Assembly: GCA_036768485.1 (NCBI GenBank)
Contig: JAVLUZ010000227.1
Location: 486,334 to 550,333 of the forward strand
DNA length: 64,000 nucleotides
Origin: Mermis nigrescens
Lineage: Eukaryota > Nematoda > Enoplea > Mermithida > Mermithidae
Direction: 5' to 3'
In this document: positions 11,288 through 23,164 of the stretch, one piece after another
How the letters are laid out: each line of letters opens with the position of its first letter
Numbering within the stretch: position 1 is the first letter of the stretch
Made by a program: the position numbers and the translations under genes
Notes under the pieces: generated by a model
What the model saw: only the letters and a program-made list of their open reading frames with translations
Told to the model about the DNA's origin: nothing
Database searches by the model: none

Positions 11288-13312
11288 CTGGCTCATTTTG
11301 GTTAGACATGCGAGATGTATCTTTAGGTATTGCACTTCCTACAGGAGCGGCTGTTACCGATACATATGGTGTTACTGCTTTTTTGTCATCCTTGAATTCC
11401 TTATTCGCGAATTCAGCATTTAAAGCGTTATCCAAAAATTCAGCCAGTGATGCTCTAGGTTTTTTATGATATGCCTCTTTCAAAATGTGCAGTAATAAAC
11501 CTTGTTTCAACTGGTGTCGCAATAATTAATTGAAATGATGCGAGTCAACTTCAAGATAAGGGTCAGCTTTTATTAACTCTTTGCGAAGCACTAGGTAATA
11601 AGCTTTAACCAATTTGTTAGGCTGCTGCTTATGTGTCAAAAAACGATTAAAAAGCGTTCCGGCGTCCATTGGACAAAATTCCGCTATTAACGCTTGTTTC
11701 GATTTGGAATAAGATTGTCTTATCTCAGCAGGTAACAAACGGAATAAGCGTGAAGCATAGGGATCGAGAAATGATGACATAAATTTCATGCGATCAGCTT
11801 TATCAATATCATAGGTATCGGCAAGCAACTCAAATTCTGCAAGATATCCTCGTATATCTGTTTTATCGGCATTAAAAAATTTTTTATTTGCGATTGCGAC
11901 TTGCATTTGTGCTATAAAAGGTCCGCAATTTAAAGAATCAGCGAGATGCGATTTGCCATACGAGCCTTCAGATGAAGAATCCGAATTATGACGATGATGA
12001 CGTCGGCGCAATTTACTTTTGCGACATGAGCGACGACTACGTGGACAATTGTAGCTACTCGTCGAGCTTTCGTCAGAAAATTTTACACGACGTCTCCTAG
12101 TAGGTGACTCAGGTAAGGGCGCGGATTCATTTTTCAAGTTTCCGGGTTCGTTATTTATGCCAGATAAGTTTATTTCTAAAGGTTGCATTTCAATATTTGA
12201 GGAATGCAAAATAGGATTAATAGGCGGTATTTCGAGATTCACAGGATTTGGTACATAATTATTCGGAAATGTCTCACCTTGAGGCGGAAAATATTGCAGC
12301 GGTGGCGGATGTAAGCGCTGCTGCGAGTTCGCATTCAAAGAATTAGGTACAAAAGAAGGCGCATTACGATTTAAAGACAGCAATGGCCGAGATCGCGACG
12401 TCTGCAAAATTGATACCAACGGCTGCAAAATCGTAGGTATATGTTCCAAAAACCCGAGTTTTGCACTGGTTGCAAACCCGTGTTTAAAGGATTTTGTGAT
12501 AACTCAGATGTTTCAGGCGCGCAATTTGTACAACTTTTGTGTGACAGTTTCTGGAACAATTTCCGAAGGTGACCGAGAATTAGATGCGCGGTTGCCAGTG
12601 GACAACATAGAAGATGCACGATGCGTACTTTCTGCACGATTCGCATTTTGGGCATTAAATTCAGAAAAATTTTCGCTATCGATAGAGTGGTTAACGCGCT
12701 CAGACGGATTACTTTCAGTGCAATTCGAAACTGGTTGAGGCTTAAGCAATTTGCTTAATTCCATACGCAGTTTACGCATTTCATCCGAATTTTCTTTTTA
12801 TCTTGATTTACGTGCGTAGAAAGGTCCAAAATTGCATATGGATAGCTTTTAGCGCTTCTAAGATAAGGTCATTAGTCACACCAGCACTAGCACGAGCATT
12901 GTCGGCATTTCTGCTTGGACTATTATTACTCTCTACGTCAGAATCGGCGTTATCTGGCTCCGAACTGGTTTCAGGATTATTTGCCGTGTTAAGGGTAGTC
13001 GTATTATCGATAATCGTATTATTTGATGAATTATTGGCATTAGGATTCGCAATTTGATTGATGCGCGATTGCGTATTACCCAGTATTAACTCGTTGTCAG
13101 ACTGTGTAGTGCTGCGCGGCATTTAACGATGTGGGTAATTGATCATTATTCGCATTACTATTTGCATCCTTCTTATTCGCATTGTTACTCGCGTTATTAC
13201 TCGCGCTATTTGAGTCAACAGGCGCGGTATTTAATTGGCGAGATGAAGTAGATGGCGTAGAAGGTTTTTTCAATTTAGCAGGCGGTGTTCGCAAAACTTT
13301 TTTCCCTGCCAT
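11288..13312 (-). pseudogene. Gag (N-terminal and capsid part) of the LTR element
   Basis: The start is ATG at 13312 (MAGKKVLRTPPAK), after an AT-rich leader. The N-terminal 200 residues are rich in Asn, Ser and Ala and are split by frameshifts near 13110 and 12790. The best block, 11526-12449, has a Pro/Asn-rich region, an Arg-rich stretch (RRRRVKFSDESSTS, then RSRRSCRKSKLRRRHHRH), and a capsid-like helical segment (NKKFFNADKTDIRGYLAEF, LADTYDIDKADRMKF, and then leucine-rich helices). It resembles retrotransposon Gag capsids, which package the element RNA. It stops near 11526 and continues in another frame to the insertion site at 11287. Confidence 0.8.
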
Positions 13313-13443
13313 TTTTGGGTATCAAAAACGTCCAAAAATATGACCTTGGGTAAGAAAAATTTCAGTACGTCGAAATTTTGCAAAAACGTAAATGTTTCGA
13401 ATTTGACCTTTTTTGCTTTGAAAAACAGGTTTTTCACGTAAGT
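13313..13443 (-). other. Leader upstream of gag
   Basis: About 130 bases separate the gag ATG from the inverted arm. No clear tRNA primer-binding site (TGG plus a recognisable tRNA 3' end) was found, so the LTR edge is not located. Confidence 0.4.
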
Positions 13444-16200
13444 AGTATTTTCCTATGCGAGGCAAGATATACCTGACGTGAAATGAACAAAAATGTGTGG
13501 CACTAAGCCTAAGGCGCAAAGAACGTACGTGGTTATAAAAAGACGTAGGTAAAAACCTAGGTAGCAAAAAGTTGTCGTCGAGAGAGAAAAATGATGAATC
13601 GTCGCCAGAGGGTCGACGTTTATAGAAAAATGCGAGCGTGAAAGCTGCCTTCGTCGCCAGAGGGTCGACGGAAATAGAAAAATAACGATGACTTTACCAC
13701 GATACACAAAATCTTTACCACGGACGCTTACTTAAATGCGCACTGCCACGATCGCGGTCGATACTACAACAAGGGCGAACGAAATGTTACACATATTTAG
13801 ATGGCCAAAAATAATGATTTTTGGATCGAAAAATAAATTTTAGATGACTGATCAGTTCGGCTGTAGCTAGCAGCCTCAAAGAGGGACGTTCCAGTGTAAA
13901 TACAGAGCCGCCCTATGTCTATAGAATCGACGTAGGAACGGGTGTATTTGCCTTTGGGACTTACTTAGGTACTTAAGTACCTAAATCTGCTCTCAGCGCT
14001 GGCCCCGATCGCATAGTTATAGAAACTTCGATCTTCTGGACCCTTGTAGACCTATGGCGTCGACTCCCTCAGCCCTAATATTGCTGGCCGCACTTTTGTC
14101 GGGAGTCTTCGCAGCTACGCCCTAGATCCTAGAGTACCTACCTAATCCCGGAATTGCCGCAAGGTCAGTTGACCTATCTCAACCCCACTCAAGTTGATAA
14201 ATTAACTTCTTTTCGAGGTTCGAATCAAACAGAAATGTTTTTGGTTCCTAATTCGTGAAGCACAATGAAATTTGAAAACAACACCAACGAGCTCTAAGCT
14301 GATCAGTCATCATAAATAATTAAATAATATTTTTGACCAATTTTGGGATTGAGAAAAGAATATTGAATTTTTGAACAAAATAAATAATCACACGGAATTT
14401 ACCTATTCCTTTCCACCAAGTCAAAGAAATCCTCGACGACTGGAGCACACCGACCTCACCCTCGGTATAAGAAGACCCCTGGGTGGGTTTTTATATTTTT
14501 ATTCGATATGTACACACGGCCTGATGCCGGGAAAGAAGAAACAAAATTTACAACAAATAAAACGAGCAAACGATACAAATCGTCAAAAGCCAACTAGACT
14601 AATATCCCATCAGGGGATCGCTACAGTAAAACATAAGTTTAAGACAAACTAACATCAAACAAGAAAACTCTTAAATCGAGTCTTTTACGATGATACGTGA
14701 TAATAAGTAAAACAATTACTATTAGCATATACTTAATTCTGATTTACCGGACAAGTATCTTATTGATTTTTATATTGAAAATTGGGGAATAGTTGAGAAA
14801 CTGAAGGCATAGCCACGAGTACACACATCGCGCAATGGCTACTCGTATTTGGCTATGTTAACCGATACAGAACCAAGCTGTTTTCGGCATGGCTTCCGCG
14901 AACTGCTAAAACTAGTTCGCCACGTGTAACTCTCGTACTTACACAATGCAAGTACTAAATTGCTAAGATGGAAGCAGTACCTAATGATATGACAATCGCT
15001 ACAACACTGACAAAGATAGAATCATACTACTTTTTGCTAACAAAAAGTTAGGTACTAGCAAGAAAAAATGCTTCGATGAACAAAAAGGTAGAATATGTGG
15101 CACATCATCTTCACCAAAACATGTAAAATTTGCTTTTTATGGTCTGCAGTGCTTGACCGGAGTCATATGTAATGATTAAATGCACTTCCGAATTAGTTTT
15201 TAAAGAGCTTTCAAATACATCAAATTGAGCACTGAGAATACAGTAATCCGCTTGCAGTGCATAATAAAAGTGTATGTGATTGTTGACACCTGAAAAAACA
15301 TGTTCATACCTTCTAGGTTTTTTGAGCAAATCTCAAGATCCATTCAACTATCTTTAAAAAACAGAAGTTTTCTGATAGAAAAACTTAGGGTGCAACTTTT
15401 TTGTGGAAAAAAATTTCAAAAATGTTGAAAATATTTTACTTTTAGCATGAAAGATGATAAAAATTGCTACTGCTATCATTATGCACACATTATAGTTAGA
15501 ATGCCCGACAGTAGCAAAACAGTTGCCTCTTTGACAACTTTGTTGTACAATAATTTTTAAACGAAGTTTCTCGTTCTTTAGATTTGCTCAATACAAGTTT
15601 TTAACATGGAGGCAGCCATATTGGAAAAATGACGTTTTTATATCTCTTGACCTACTTTATATTATTTCGTGTTTGAGAGCATTTTGGAATTTGCCACAAA
15701 GCGCTTTGCACTGATTATTCATTCGCATGGCGTCACACAATTTTTAAGAAAAAATCAATATTGCTGCTATGTAGGCCGATTGGAAAATATGCAATTTTTC
15801 GCTTTTTGATCTCTGATCTTTGACTAATCTAATGTAGTTCAAAATTTTACACATAGACATACATAAAATTTTATGCTCTTTATGATGAAATATGTTTAGC
15901 CGATCAGTTTTCTTAAGTTTACTATAATTTTATGTTTTTTCTTCAAAATCATTCATGTTACACACTGAAAACGAAGTGGTGGACGAAGAATTATCAAGGA
16001 TACTAAAAGGAGGGGACTAGAAAAAGCTCTATCTACAAATGTCACAAAAATTGCTAAAACTCAGAAATTTCCTAAACCGAAAAAATGAAAGTAAGTAAAT
16101 CAAAAAAAAACCTACCTGTACTAAAACTGAAAGATCTGCTAAAAATCAGAGCTTTCCTAAGCAACACAAAAATCGAAATATATTCTGCGGCCTGCAGAAG
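13444..16200 (-). repeat. Right arm of 2.76 kb inverted repeat
   Basis: This is the reverse complement of 8305-11064. It ends at GCGGCCTGCAGAAG near 16200. Read on the minus strand it leads straight into the gag leader, so this copy may be the natural 5' flank (LTR or leader) of the element and the left arm the relocated copy. Open frames inside are short and not conserved between arms. Confidence 0.85.
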
Positions 16201-16661
16201 AAAGCAGCATCCTGTCGAGCAAAGGTAAAACATTGGGCTAGATAACTGAACCACTCACTCTGCAAAAGCAGATATCGCCGTAGCAAGCAGCGCCATGTTG
16301 CAATATTTTTCTGGGTCAAAAAATAGTAATTATGGTATGTTGGAAAAACGGCAATTTCGACGTTTCTGATTGAACACTGGTGCATACCCCTAACCTCCCA
16401 TGCCTAATGGTTATCAGTTTACATGGGCAGGAATGAAATCCAGGTGGTCTGGTGGGATTAAACGCCAGAAGAGTACTGAATGGACGCATGCATTATATAG
16501 AAATCACAGTCTTTCGTTGTGGTATCGCAAATAATCATAGGATATAACTTTTTGTAATATTTATCTAGCCACAATATCGAATAAATTAACGTTGCAAGTG
16601 ATTAGCAAAAACGCAGATTTGAGATTTATTTTATAAGCTTTATATTAAGCATTGGGCACCA
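16201..16661. other. Unassigned spacer
   Basis: No coding frame, RNA gene or recognised repeat was seen in these 460 bases. Confidence 0.4.
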
Positions 16662-16914
16662 TACCTTGACGTAGGGGTTTGGGGAGTATACCCCCAAGGC
16701 AAAACACACCAACAAGAAAGCGCAAATACCAAACAATACCTCCAGAATTCAATTTTTAAATCTTTCTGCTCTTTTTGGGTTTTTTTGTTAGGTACCAATA
16801 GATAGAACTCGACAAGAAACGTTCAAAAATGGTGTTTTCTTCGCCATAGCACTATTTTTAAGACCAATATTCAATTTGAAAACCCCCTCAAATTTTGGAA
16901 CCGCCCACTGTATG
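16662..16914 (-). mobile_element. MITE-A copy, diverged
   Basis: It runs in the minus orientation of the family: a CGTAGGGGTTTGGGG end, then AGAATTCAATTTTT, then a GATAGAACTCGACAAGAAACGTT core, and the end ACCGCCCACTGTATG. It is more decayed than the copies near the host genes. Confidence 0.75.
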
Positions 16915-16927
16915 CTGGACAATATGA

Positions 16928-17159
16928 GAAGGTTCAACTATTTTTCAGAAGCCGCAGAATATACTTCGATTTTTGCGTTGCTTAGAAAAAGTCTGATTTT
17001 TTAGCCGAATCCGCAAGTTTTTAGGCACAGGTAGGTTTTTTCTTTGATTTGCCTACTTTCATTTTTTTCTTTGTTTAGAAAAATTTCTGAGTTTTAGCAA
17101 ATTTTTGTGACGCACTTGTACATATGAGCTTTTTCAGGTCCCCTCCTTTTTACGTCCTT
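16928..17159 (+). repeat. Partial third copy of the inverted-arm repeat
   Basis: It is similar to 8305-8510 from GCCGCAGAATATAC to CCCCTCCTTTTTACGTCC, then switches abruptly at 17160 to the TTTACAC-box repeat. Confidence 0.8.
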
Positions 17160-17555
17160 GATTTTCGCACTCTTTACACTCCCATTCGAGAACTAATGCG
17201 AATTTCAACAAACAAGAAAAATTAATTTGGAGCATCCCTTCCTCTACAAATCTCTGCCATTAATTTATTTGAGGAGTCAATACTGAGTTGTCAACATGCC
17301 GCCTAAAAAACCTCCCAAAATTTATCCTATCGTTATAATGTTACACAAAAACTTTTTCACCTTATTTACACAGCCAGCTTAGAGTTTCAACAGAAAAACA
17401 AAAAACAAAGGGCAGCTCGTTTTTCTGTTATCTATCTTTTAAAAAACAACCGCTTGCCTTCTAGATGGCGTCCTGTTATAGCTGTAGAGGGATGCGCAGG
17501 TGATAGGGAACCCGAGTATATTATAGGTACGCGCTAACGCGCAGCCTATGATATA
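17160..17555 (+). repeat. TTTACAC-box repeat, partial third copy
   Basis: Direct-orientation match to 917-1308 from ATTTTCGCACTCTTTACACT to the shared edge CCTATGAT. Truncated at its left side relative to the other two copies. Confidence 0.8.
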
Positions 17556-17626
17556 TTCAAAGTTCACCTCTTCATACCTCAACGAACACTGGCTGTAGAA
17601 AAGTTTAAAGGTCAAATTCGTTATTC

Positions 17627-17726
17627 NNNNNNNNNNNNNNNNNNNNNNNNNNNNNNNNNNNNNNNNNNNNNNNNNNNNNNNNNNNNNNNNNNNNNNNNNN
17701 NNNNNNNNNNNNNNNNNNNNNNNNNN
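17627..17726. other. Assembly gap (100 N)
   Basis: Exactly 100 N, which is usually a placeholder for a gap of unknown size. It interrupts an olfactomedin exon on the minus strand, so the true distance and the missing exon sequence are unknown. Confidence 0.95.
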
Positions 17727-17902
17727 TTTCAAATAACGCACCCAAATATGATTCTCCTTCATATCTGTACACTGCCCACAGGCCATTTTCGTCCATCGAT
17801 AAATCAACGTAATTGTAGGATGCGTTGAAAAGATAATGATCGTAGCGAAATGCCATTCGAGGTAGCTCAACTTCGAGATAAATTTTGTTATAAATGTCGT
17901 AC
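17727..17902 (-). CDS. Colmedin/gliomedin-like gene, exon 7 (partial, olfactomedin domain)
   Basis: The acceptor is TTTAAG at 17903 and the exon begins with one base completing the Lys codon split by the previous intron. The product reads YDIYNKIYLEVELPRM and continues to YVDLSMDENGLWAVY. That last block is the olfactomedin core, where VD..DE.GLW is one of the best conserved stretches and its Asp binds calcium in family structures. The exon runs into the N gap. The rest of the olfactomedin domain (the WxTxxPK and GxLYxxD type blocks) is not seen in the window, so it is in the gap or beyond the left edge. Confidence 0.85.
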
Positions 17903-18975
17903 CTTAAATACAAATTAAAAAGATTTCGATGAAAAAATAAACAAATGAAAAATAAAAATAAAGATAAAAATCAGCACAGCACGAAGCGTTAAAATTAGAC
18001 ACAAAAATAAATAAAAATAATTGCAAATAACTGATAAAAGTAAAAATATAATGATAATTTAAAAAATGCGTAATAAAGCAAAGGAAAAAATAAACGTAAT
18101 AATAGCTAAAGAGCATCGATTCGAGCCTTTTGAACACTGTATAAATGCATGAATATTAAAATAATCATAAAAAAGCACATCAAAAATCATTTTCGAACAT
18201 AAAGCTATACGGGTGCGTATTCGAAGACAACAAATCTAATCAATATAATATGGAAAAGGGAAATATAAATTAAATTTAGTGGATGGTCTGCCATATCTTC
18301 CACCATCGTTGAGCGATCTATTCTGGATTCAACATACGTTGATCCTGATTTATGGATATATAGCCGCCAACAGCAGCAGGCCGTTTGGTGTAAAGCTTAT
18401 TTGTTCTTAGCATTATTTTACTCGTTTATCTCGTTTTATCTTTTAGCCGTTACACAATCTTTATCCTACCACGTACATTGTAATAATCAATGCTAGTTTT
18501 ATCGTGTTTAATCGCGTTTACTGTAGCTAGCTTAACTTATGCTTATCGATTTTTCGTTGAATTTTTATTATTTTTCTTCGTTTCGACCCATTTTTTGCTC
18601 ACTTTCCGTCGCGACCAACATTTGAATCGATGTAGCGTCATACCCGGTGATAACGCAGTCAGGAATTAAATTGTGTTGTTTGTTGCCATAATGACACCTT
18701 TTCAAAATTTTATCTAGAAATTCTAAAATTACTTAAAGAAGACCAGATTACTTGCACGCCTCGAATTTCCGCTTTGCTTGACTAGCAAGTCCACAATTTA
18801 GGAACCACTTATTTAGATAGGTACTTCACAATCAAATCTTTCAAGCCAATCATGAACACATAAAAAGTGTAACAAGCCAAGAAAGGCTAAGTCTCATGGG
18901 AATTAGATCTACCCTGCAGTAGTAAACACGGGCATAGGTACCCTAGCTCATACTAAGAGCAAATAGCCCCAGCAT
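17903..18975. other. Colmedin-like intron 6, left part
   Basis: AT-rich intron sequence with simple AAATAA-type runs. No other gene or clear repeat was recognised between 17903 and 18975. Confidence 0.5.
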
Positions 18976-19128
18976 CCCACGTGGGCGTGGGGGAGCGGGG
19001 ACTTTGGGAGTATGCACCCCAGAATGCCTAATACCCCAGAAACCAAAATACCCCACAGAATTTCATTTTTTGAAATTTATTTTGTTCTTTCGCAATTTTT
19101 TGATGCCAATAGTGCTCGATGAAAAACG
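18976..19128 (-). mobile_element. MITE-A copy, truncated
   Basis: It starts with CACGTGGGCGTGGGG and carries the AGAAACCAAAATACCCC and TTTTTTGATGCCAATAG blocks. It breaks off after CGATGAAAAACGT, so it is missing roughly the last 100 bp. Confidence 0.75.
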
Positions 19129-19270
19129 TGCGCTTACTTGTGGTACAATACCCCTACCAAACTCAAGCCAATTGGTGCTCCGCACTGCCAAACATATATT
19201 TACGATATTAAGATTTTGCCGAAAAAGCACGCGTGTCAAGACTCTAACTTACGTGTAAGGTAGTCAAATC

Positions 19271-19407
19271 CACACGTGGGCGTGGGGGGTTGTACCCCCA
19301 GAACTTGAAATACCTCCCGCAGATTATCCCCAGAATTCTATTTTTAGTAACATTTTCGGCGATTCACCCCATCCTGACCCCCAGAATTTTGGTGCTGCCC
19401 ATGCATG
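19271..19407 (-). mobile_element. MITE-B copy (137 bp)
   Basis: The termini are CACACGTGGGCGTGG and TGCTGCCCATGCATG. The flanks GTCAAATC (19263-19270) and GACAAATC (19408-19415) are a 7 of 8 match, read as an 8-bp target duplication. Confidence 0.8.
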
Positions 19408-19849
19408 GACAAATCTCTTCCGGGGAAAAAGGGGTATGTAGCTTATACGTGTATATATTTTTGGTCGAAAATAGCAAAGAGCATGCCTAGTTTTGGCTAA
19501 AAAGTCGGGGAGGGGATAAAGATTTAACCCTAAGGGAAAAGGGAGGAGGTTCGGCTGACATAATGCATGTTAGAATCATTTGCCCACTCCTGTCGCATTT
19601 ATTACGCAGAAAAATGTATTAGACCATAAATGCACAGCAACCGAATATTGAAGGTTGGGGTGAAATTGCAAGACAAATCGCCAAAATTCATTTCTGTGAG
19701 TGTAGCAATCGATTTGGAAGCATACAAGGGCAGCAAAACAAATTCTGAGGAAGGTCAGACGGGGAAAATCGCTAAAAATAGCACCAAAAATAAAATTCTA
19801 GGGTTTATCCATTTTTGGGGTCTCTGAAATTATCGGAGGGAAGGTCTAA

Positions 19850-20110
19850 CATAGGCAGCACTAAAATTCTGGAGGGGGTGCAAGATTTTTCAAAGGTCAA
19901 AAAATGGCCTTAAAAATGGTGGTATGGCAAAAAAACACCATTTTTCAACGTTTCTCATCGAGAACTATCCATTTGCATCAAAAACTTGCGGAAAAAAAAC
20001 AAAAAAAAATTTTAAAAATTGAATTCTGGGGGGTATTCTGATTTCTTGGGGGCTGGGGGGGGGTTTTGTCGGGGGTGCATACCCTCCGAAACCCCCTACG
20101 CTCAGGTGTG
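19850..20110 (+). mobile_element. MITE-A copy
   Basis: Family order is intact: ATAGGCAGCACTAAAATTCT, AAAAATGGCCTTAAAAATGG, CGTTTCTCATCGAGAAC, GAATTCTGGGGGGTATT and the end CGCTCAGGTGTG. Confidence 0.85.
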
Positions 20111-20319
20111 GTCTAGACCCCCACGCCCTTGTGTGTTTAGGAGGTTTCAGATTCTGAAGGGTCAGAACGTACAGGGGCAGAGAACTAACTATGAGGGTTT
20201 GGATAGGGCAAAAGTTCAAAAAACTGCAAAACATACAAAACTTAAATTCTGATTATCTAACTCAATCTGGGTTCTTGGATTCTGCAGGGTCCATTTCCGC
20301 CACTATCACGTGTCATCCA

Positions 20320-20445
20320 GACCATGCATTAGCAGCAGCCAAATTCAGGGGAGGTCCAATAGAGCCTAATTGCAAAAAGAGCGCAAAAATTTAATTCTGG
20401 GTGAGGGATCAGCCGAATTCTGGGGGATCAATCAGACTCCAGACC
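20320..20445 (+). mobile_element. MITE-B fragment, decayed
   Basis: A CATGCATTAGCAGCAGCCAAATTC start and a GAATTCTGGGGGATCAATC/AGACTCCAGACC end resemble the MITE-B copy at 42718-42869. The middle is diverged. Confidence 0.55.
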
Positions 20446-20453
20446 ACCACGAC

Positions 20454-20717
20454 CACACCTAGGCGTGGAGGTTTGGGGAGTATACATCCGCAGAAACCGA
20501 AATACCCCTCCCCCAGAAATCAAAATACCCCCCCCAGAATTCAATTTTTGAAAATTTTTTCGTTTTTTCGCAATTTTTTGATGCCAATGGATAGTGCTTG
20601 ATGAGAAACGTCGAAAAATGGTGTTTTTATCGCCATACAACCATTTTTAAGGCCATTTTTTGACCTTCAAAAAATCTTGCACCCCCCCCCTCCATAATTT
20701 TCTCGCTCCCCAGTATG
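20454..20717 (-). mobile_element. MITE-A copy with exact 8-bp duplication
   Basis: Flanked on both sides by ACCACGAC (20446-20453 and 20718-20725). It lies only about 50 bp from the donor of olfactomedin exon 6. Confidence 0.9.
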
Positions 20718-20773
20718 ACCACGACCATGTGTGGCCCAAATCCTTTCCCCATCCATTTATCCATCGGACCCAC

Positions 20774-21062
20774 TTGGCTAATTTAGGCGTGCCACTTCGA
20801 TGATAGATTAAGGAACCGTTGACGAACACGTGATTAGTTCCGTCGAAAACGGTGGGCAGCACGTGACTGCGACTCGGAGCCTCGGTGCGCATTTCGCCCT
20901 CGTCCAAGTATTCGTACAAAACGTTGCCGTAAAATTCTTGCGTCATCCAACGTTTTGATTCGTCGCCTAAACGCCGGGGCATCGGATCTCGCATCCAGGC
21001 GGCAAAATACCGCTTCGAGTGGGCGTGAAAGCGAGGGTTGCTGAGACTCTCGAGGAAGCAGT
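20774..21062 (-). CDS. Colmedin/gliomedin-like gene, exon 6 (olfactomedin domain start)
   Basis: The exon runs from an acceptor (TATTCCTGCAG) at 21063 to a donor GTGGGT at 20773-20768. It encodes 95 whole codons plus two split codons. The product starts CFLESLSNPRF, where the first Cys marks the olfactomedin edge, then YFAAWMRDP, KRWMTQEFYGNVLYEY and THNHVFVNGSL-like text (TNHVFVNGSLIYHRS), and finally KLAK. These follow the order of the first third of the olfactomedin domain: the GxWMRD block, a trp/ext strand, then GxxHVVYNGSLYY. NGS is a possible N-glycosylation site. The split codons match exon 5 (phase 1) and exon 7 (phase 2). Olfactomedin domains are extracellular five-bladed propellers that bind partners in matrix and synapses. 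Confidence 0.9.
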
Positions 21063-21075
21063 CTGCAGGAATACC

Positions 21076-21300
21076 GGCAACGGCACAAAATTTTGGGTGG
21101 GGGGGGTCCCCGGCTATTTTTATGGGAAGGGAGAATGATTGGCCAAAATGGCAGAAAAACGTCTAAAAACGGTCACAAAATTCAATTTTTTCCAAAAATG
21201 GAGGGGGATCAAATATTTTCTGGCTTTAGGGGGTTGGGGCGTAGACGTCCGACTTTGGGTGGGGGACACCCCATCCCCCTTTCACATGTATGCCTGCAAG
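21076..21300 (+). mobile_element. MITE-C copy next to an exon
   Basis: It starts CAACGGCACAAAATTTTGGG and shares GGGTCCCCGGC, GGCCAAAATGGCAGAAAAAC and GACTTTGGGTGGGG with 58925-59155 and 55445-55690. Its edge touches the pyrimidine tract of the exon 6 acceptor. Confidence 0.75.
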
Positions 21301-21508
21301 CGTTCAGAATCAAACCGTAATGCATTAGTTTTGGCCATTTTTTTACTTCACACCAAGCGCTTAAAACAAAACACGTATCTACACCTCACGCTAAACTATT
21401 AAAAAATTGATTTAAGTCGGAATCGTCAGGACCGTCTCTTACGGCTTTATTTGTTTATTTACTCTCACAATTTTCATGCTAATGTGTACAGCGAATACTT
21501 GTAGTGCT

Positions 21509-21777
21509 CATACGTGGACAGCAAGAAAATTCTGGGGGGTGCAAGATTTTTCAAAGGTTAAAAAATGGCCTTAAAAGTGGTGGTATGGCTAAAAAACGCC
21601 ATTTTTCGACGTTTCTCATTGTGCACTATCTATTGGCATCAAAAAATTGCGAAAAAAACGGAGAAAATTTTTAAAAATTGAATTCTGGGGGGTATTTTGA
21701 ATTTTGGGGGGTATTTTGGTTTCTTGGTTTCTCGGGGGCGCATACCCCCCAAACTCCGCCCCCCACGCCCAGGTGTG
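21509..21777 (+). mobile_element. MITE-A copy with exact 8-bp duplication
   Basis: 269 bp, starts CATACGTGGACAGCA, ends ACGCCCAGGTGTG. Flanked by GTAGTGCT at 21501-21508 and 21778-21785. Confidence 0.92.
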
Positions 21778-22004
21778 GTAGTGCTATACACCCATTAAGT
21801 AAAAACGCAAACGTAGCGGGAACATTCTCGAGAAAGAAATTTGGAACGCGTTTCCAAGTTAACCACTATTGCTTATAGGTACACTTTAGCTGTTTTCTTG
21901 CTTTTTCACCCCCAGTAAAATCTTCGACTTTACACTGTTGGACTACAAATACACGTCTTTAGAATAAGTCAGGCTTATTAAGGAGGCAGACTTCAATGCA
22001 TAAT

Positions 22005-22290
22005 GTACAGGCCAGACATCCTGAAACAATAGAGGGGTGTTTGGAGTCGTCTCTGGCTCGACCCTCAGAATGGGAAAATAGGAAATTTTCTGCGAATATG
22101 AGGCAAAATAAAGGCTTAAAATTGATAAAAATTCAAAATTTTTTCTAAAAGTGCTTGAAATTGACCAGAAACTGTGAAACAGCGAAATTTTATTGCTATT
22201 TTAGCATCTATACTAGTATTTGAGGTCATTTCGGCCCAAAAAAAGGTAAATTTTTGACCCTCCAGACCGGCTGATTTATAGATTGGTTAT
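22005..22290 (+). mobile_element. MITE-D copy
   Basis: It shares AATGAGGCAAAATAAAGG-type text, a TTCAAAAATGCTT-like block and TTTGAGGTCATTTCGGCCC with 33308-33563. No coding capacity. Edges are approximate. Confidence 0.6.
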
Positions 22291-23095
22291 GCGGTCCATC
22301 AAAGGTACGAACTCATCATTTTAATAATTTACAATTCATTTTCATCGCGTGTACTTTACACTACTGAAATAACGTGACACTGGTTATTTAACATACTTTA
22401 CACCGAAGAAGCGCTTTTAATGCGAGATTGCAGTGCCCAGCATGAAGCCAGTAATAAATTGAAAATTTTATCTTAACGCAAACGCTGGTCAGTCAGTTTT
22501 GTATTTAAACCAGATATTTGGAGCACTTTACACCAGACGACTATAAAAAATCGTTTAAAAGTCGAGATTAAGAGGATAATCGACTAAACAGTCGAAAAAA
22601 AGTATGAACGTGAAAAAACACGCATGAACCCTTCTTTACACACACCAAAGTTGTCATTGTTGCACTTTATACTAGAGCAATTAGAAGAACAATTTTACGA
22701 TCACTCTAGCAATTTCGATCAAAAGTTCAGCGGCATCATTTCAACAAACGCTAAATCAATTATTATGAGCAGAAGATATCATTCATTCAATCGATTATCA
22801 TTCAATCTAATAATTATCAGCAATGCCGAGCAAATTTGATTATTGAACCTAAAGCGGCGCCATTTATCATTTATCAAGAAATAAAATTAATAAAATGGGT
22901 TCGTATGCATAATGTTGAATTCGTGGAGAAAAAGAAGAAATTGTTATTTAAATCGAACACTATGAAAGTTATGAAGAGGGTGAAACGAGTAAATTAAAGA
23001 TGTTGTTAAAAGACAAAAAACCAAAGACTCAGTAATTAATTATTAAAAATATTTGATAATAAATTAATTAATCGATCATTATATTAGTTATTTAC
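22291..23095. other. Intron 5 sequence with scattered TTTACAC boxes
   Basis: CTTTACAC boxes lie near 22354, 22391, 22530 and 22634, as in the repeat at 1-1308, so part of this may be an old fragment of that family. The rest is AT-rich intron with no gene. Confidence 0.4.
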
Positions 23096-23164
23096 GTGCG
23101 ATAGCTCCTTCAATATAAGGCACTTCGGTTGTGGTCCACGGGCGAGTAACGGCGGTTTGTGCTC
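23096..23164 (-). CDS. Colmedin/gliomedin-like gene, exon 5
   Basis: This is a 69-nt exon between TTTTTTAG and donor GTAAAT. Starting with two bases, it encodes AQTAVTRPWTTTEVPYIEGA and ends after IA plus one base. The phase fits exon 4 (A plus GA gives Arg) and exon 6 (C plus AC gives His). It lies just before the first Cys of the olfactomedin domain, where a stalk is expected. No domain of its own. Confidence 0.75.

Noticed and set aside
917..17555. Direct repeats at 917-1308 and 17160-17555 as the LTRs of the gag-pol element
   Set aside because: No TG...CA ends, primer-binding site or polypurine tract was found next to them, the right copy is truncated and chimeric, and a third copy at 61627 has no element attached. 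Possible but not supported.
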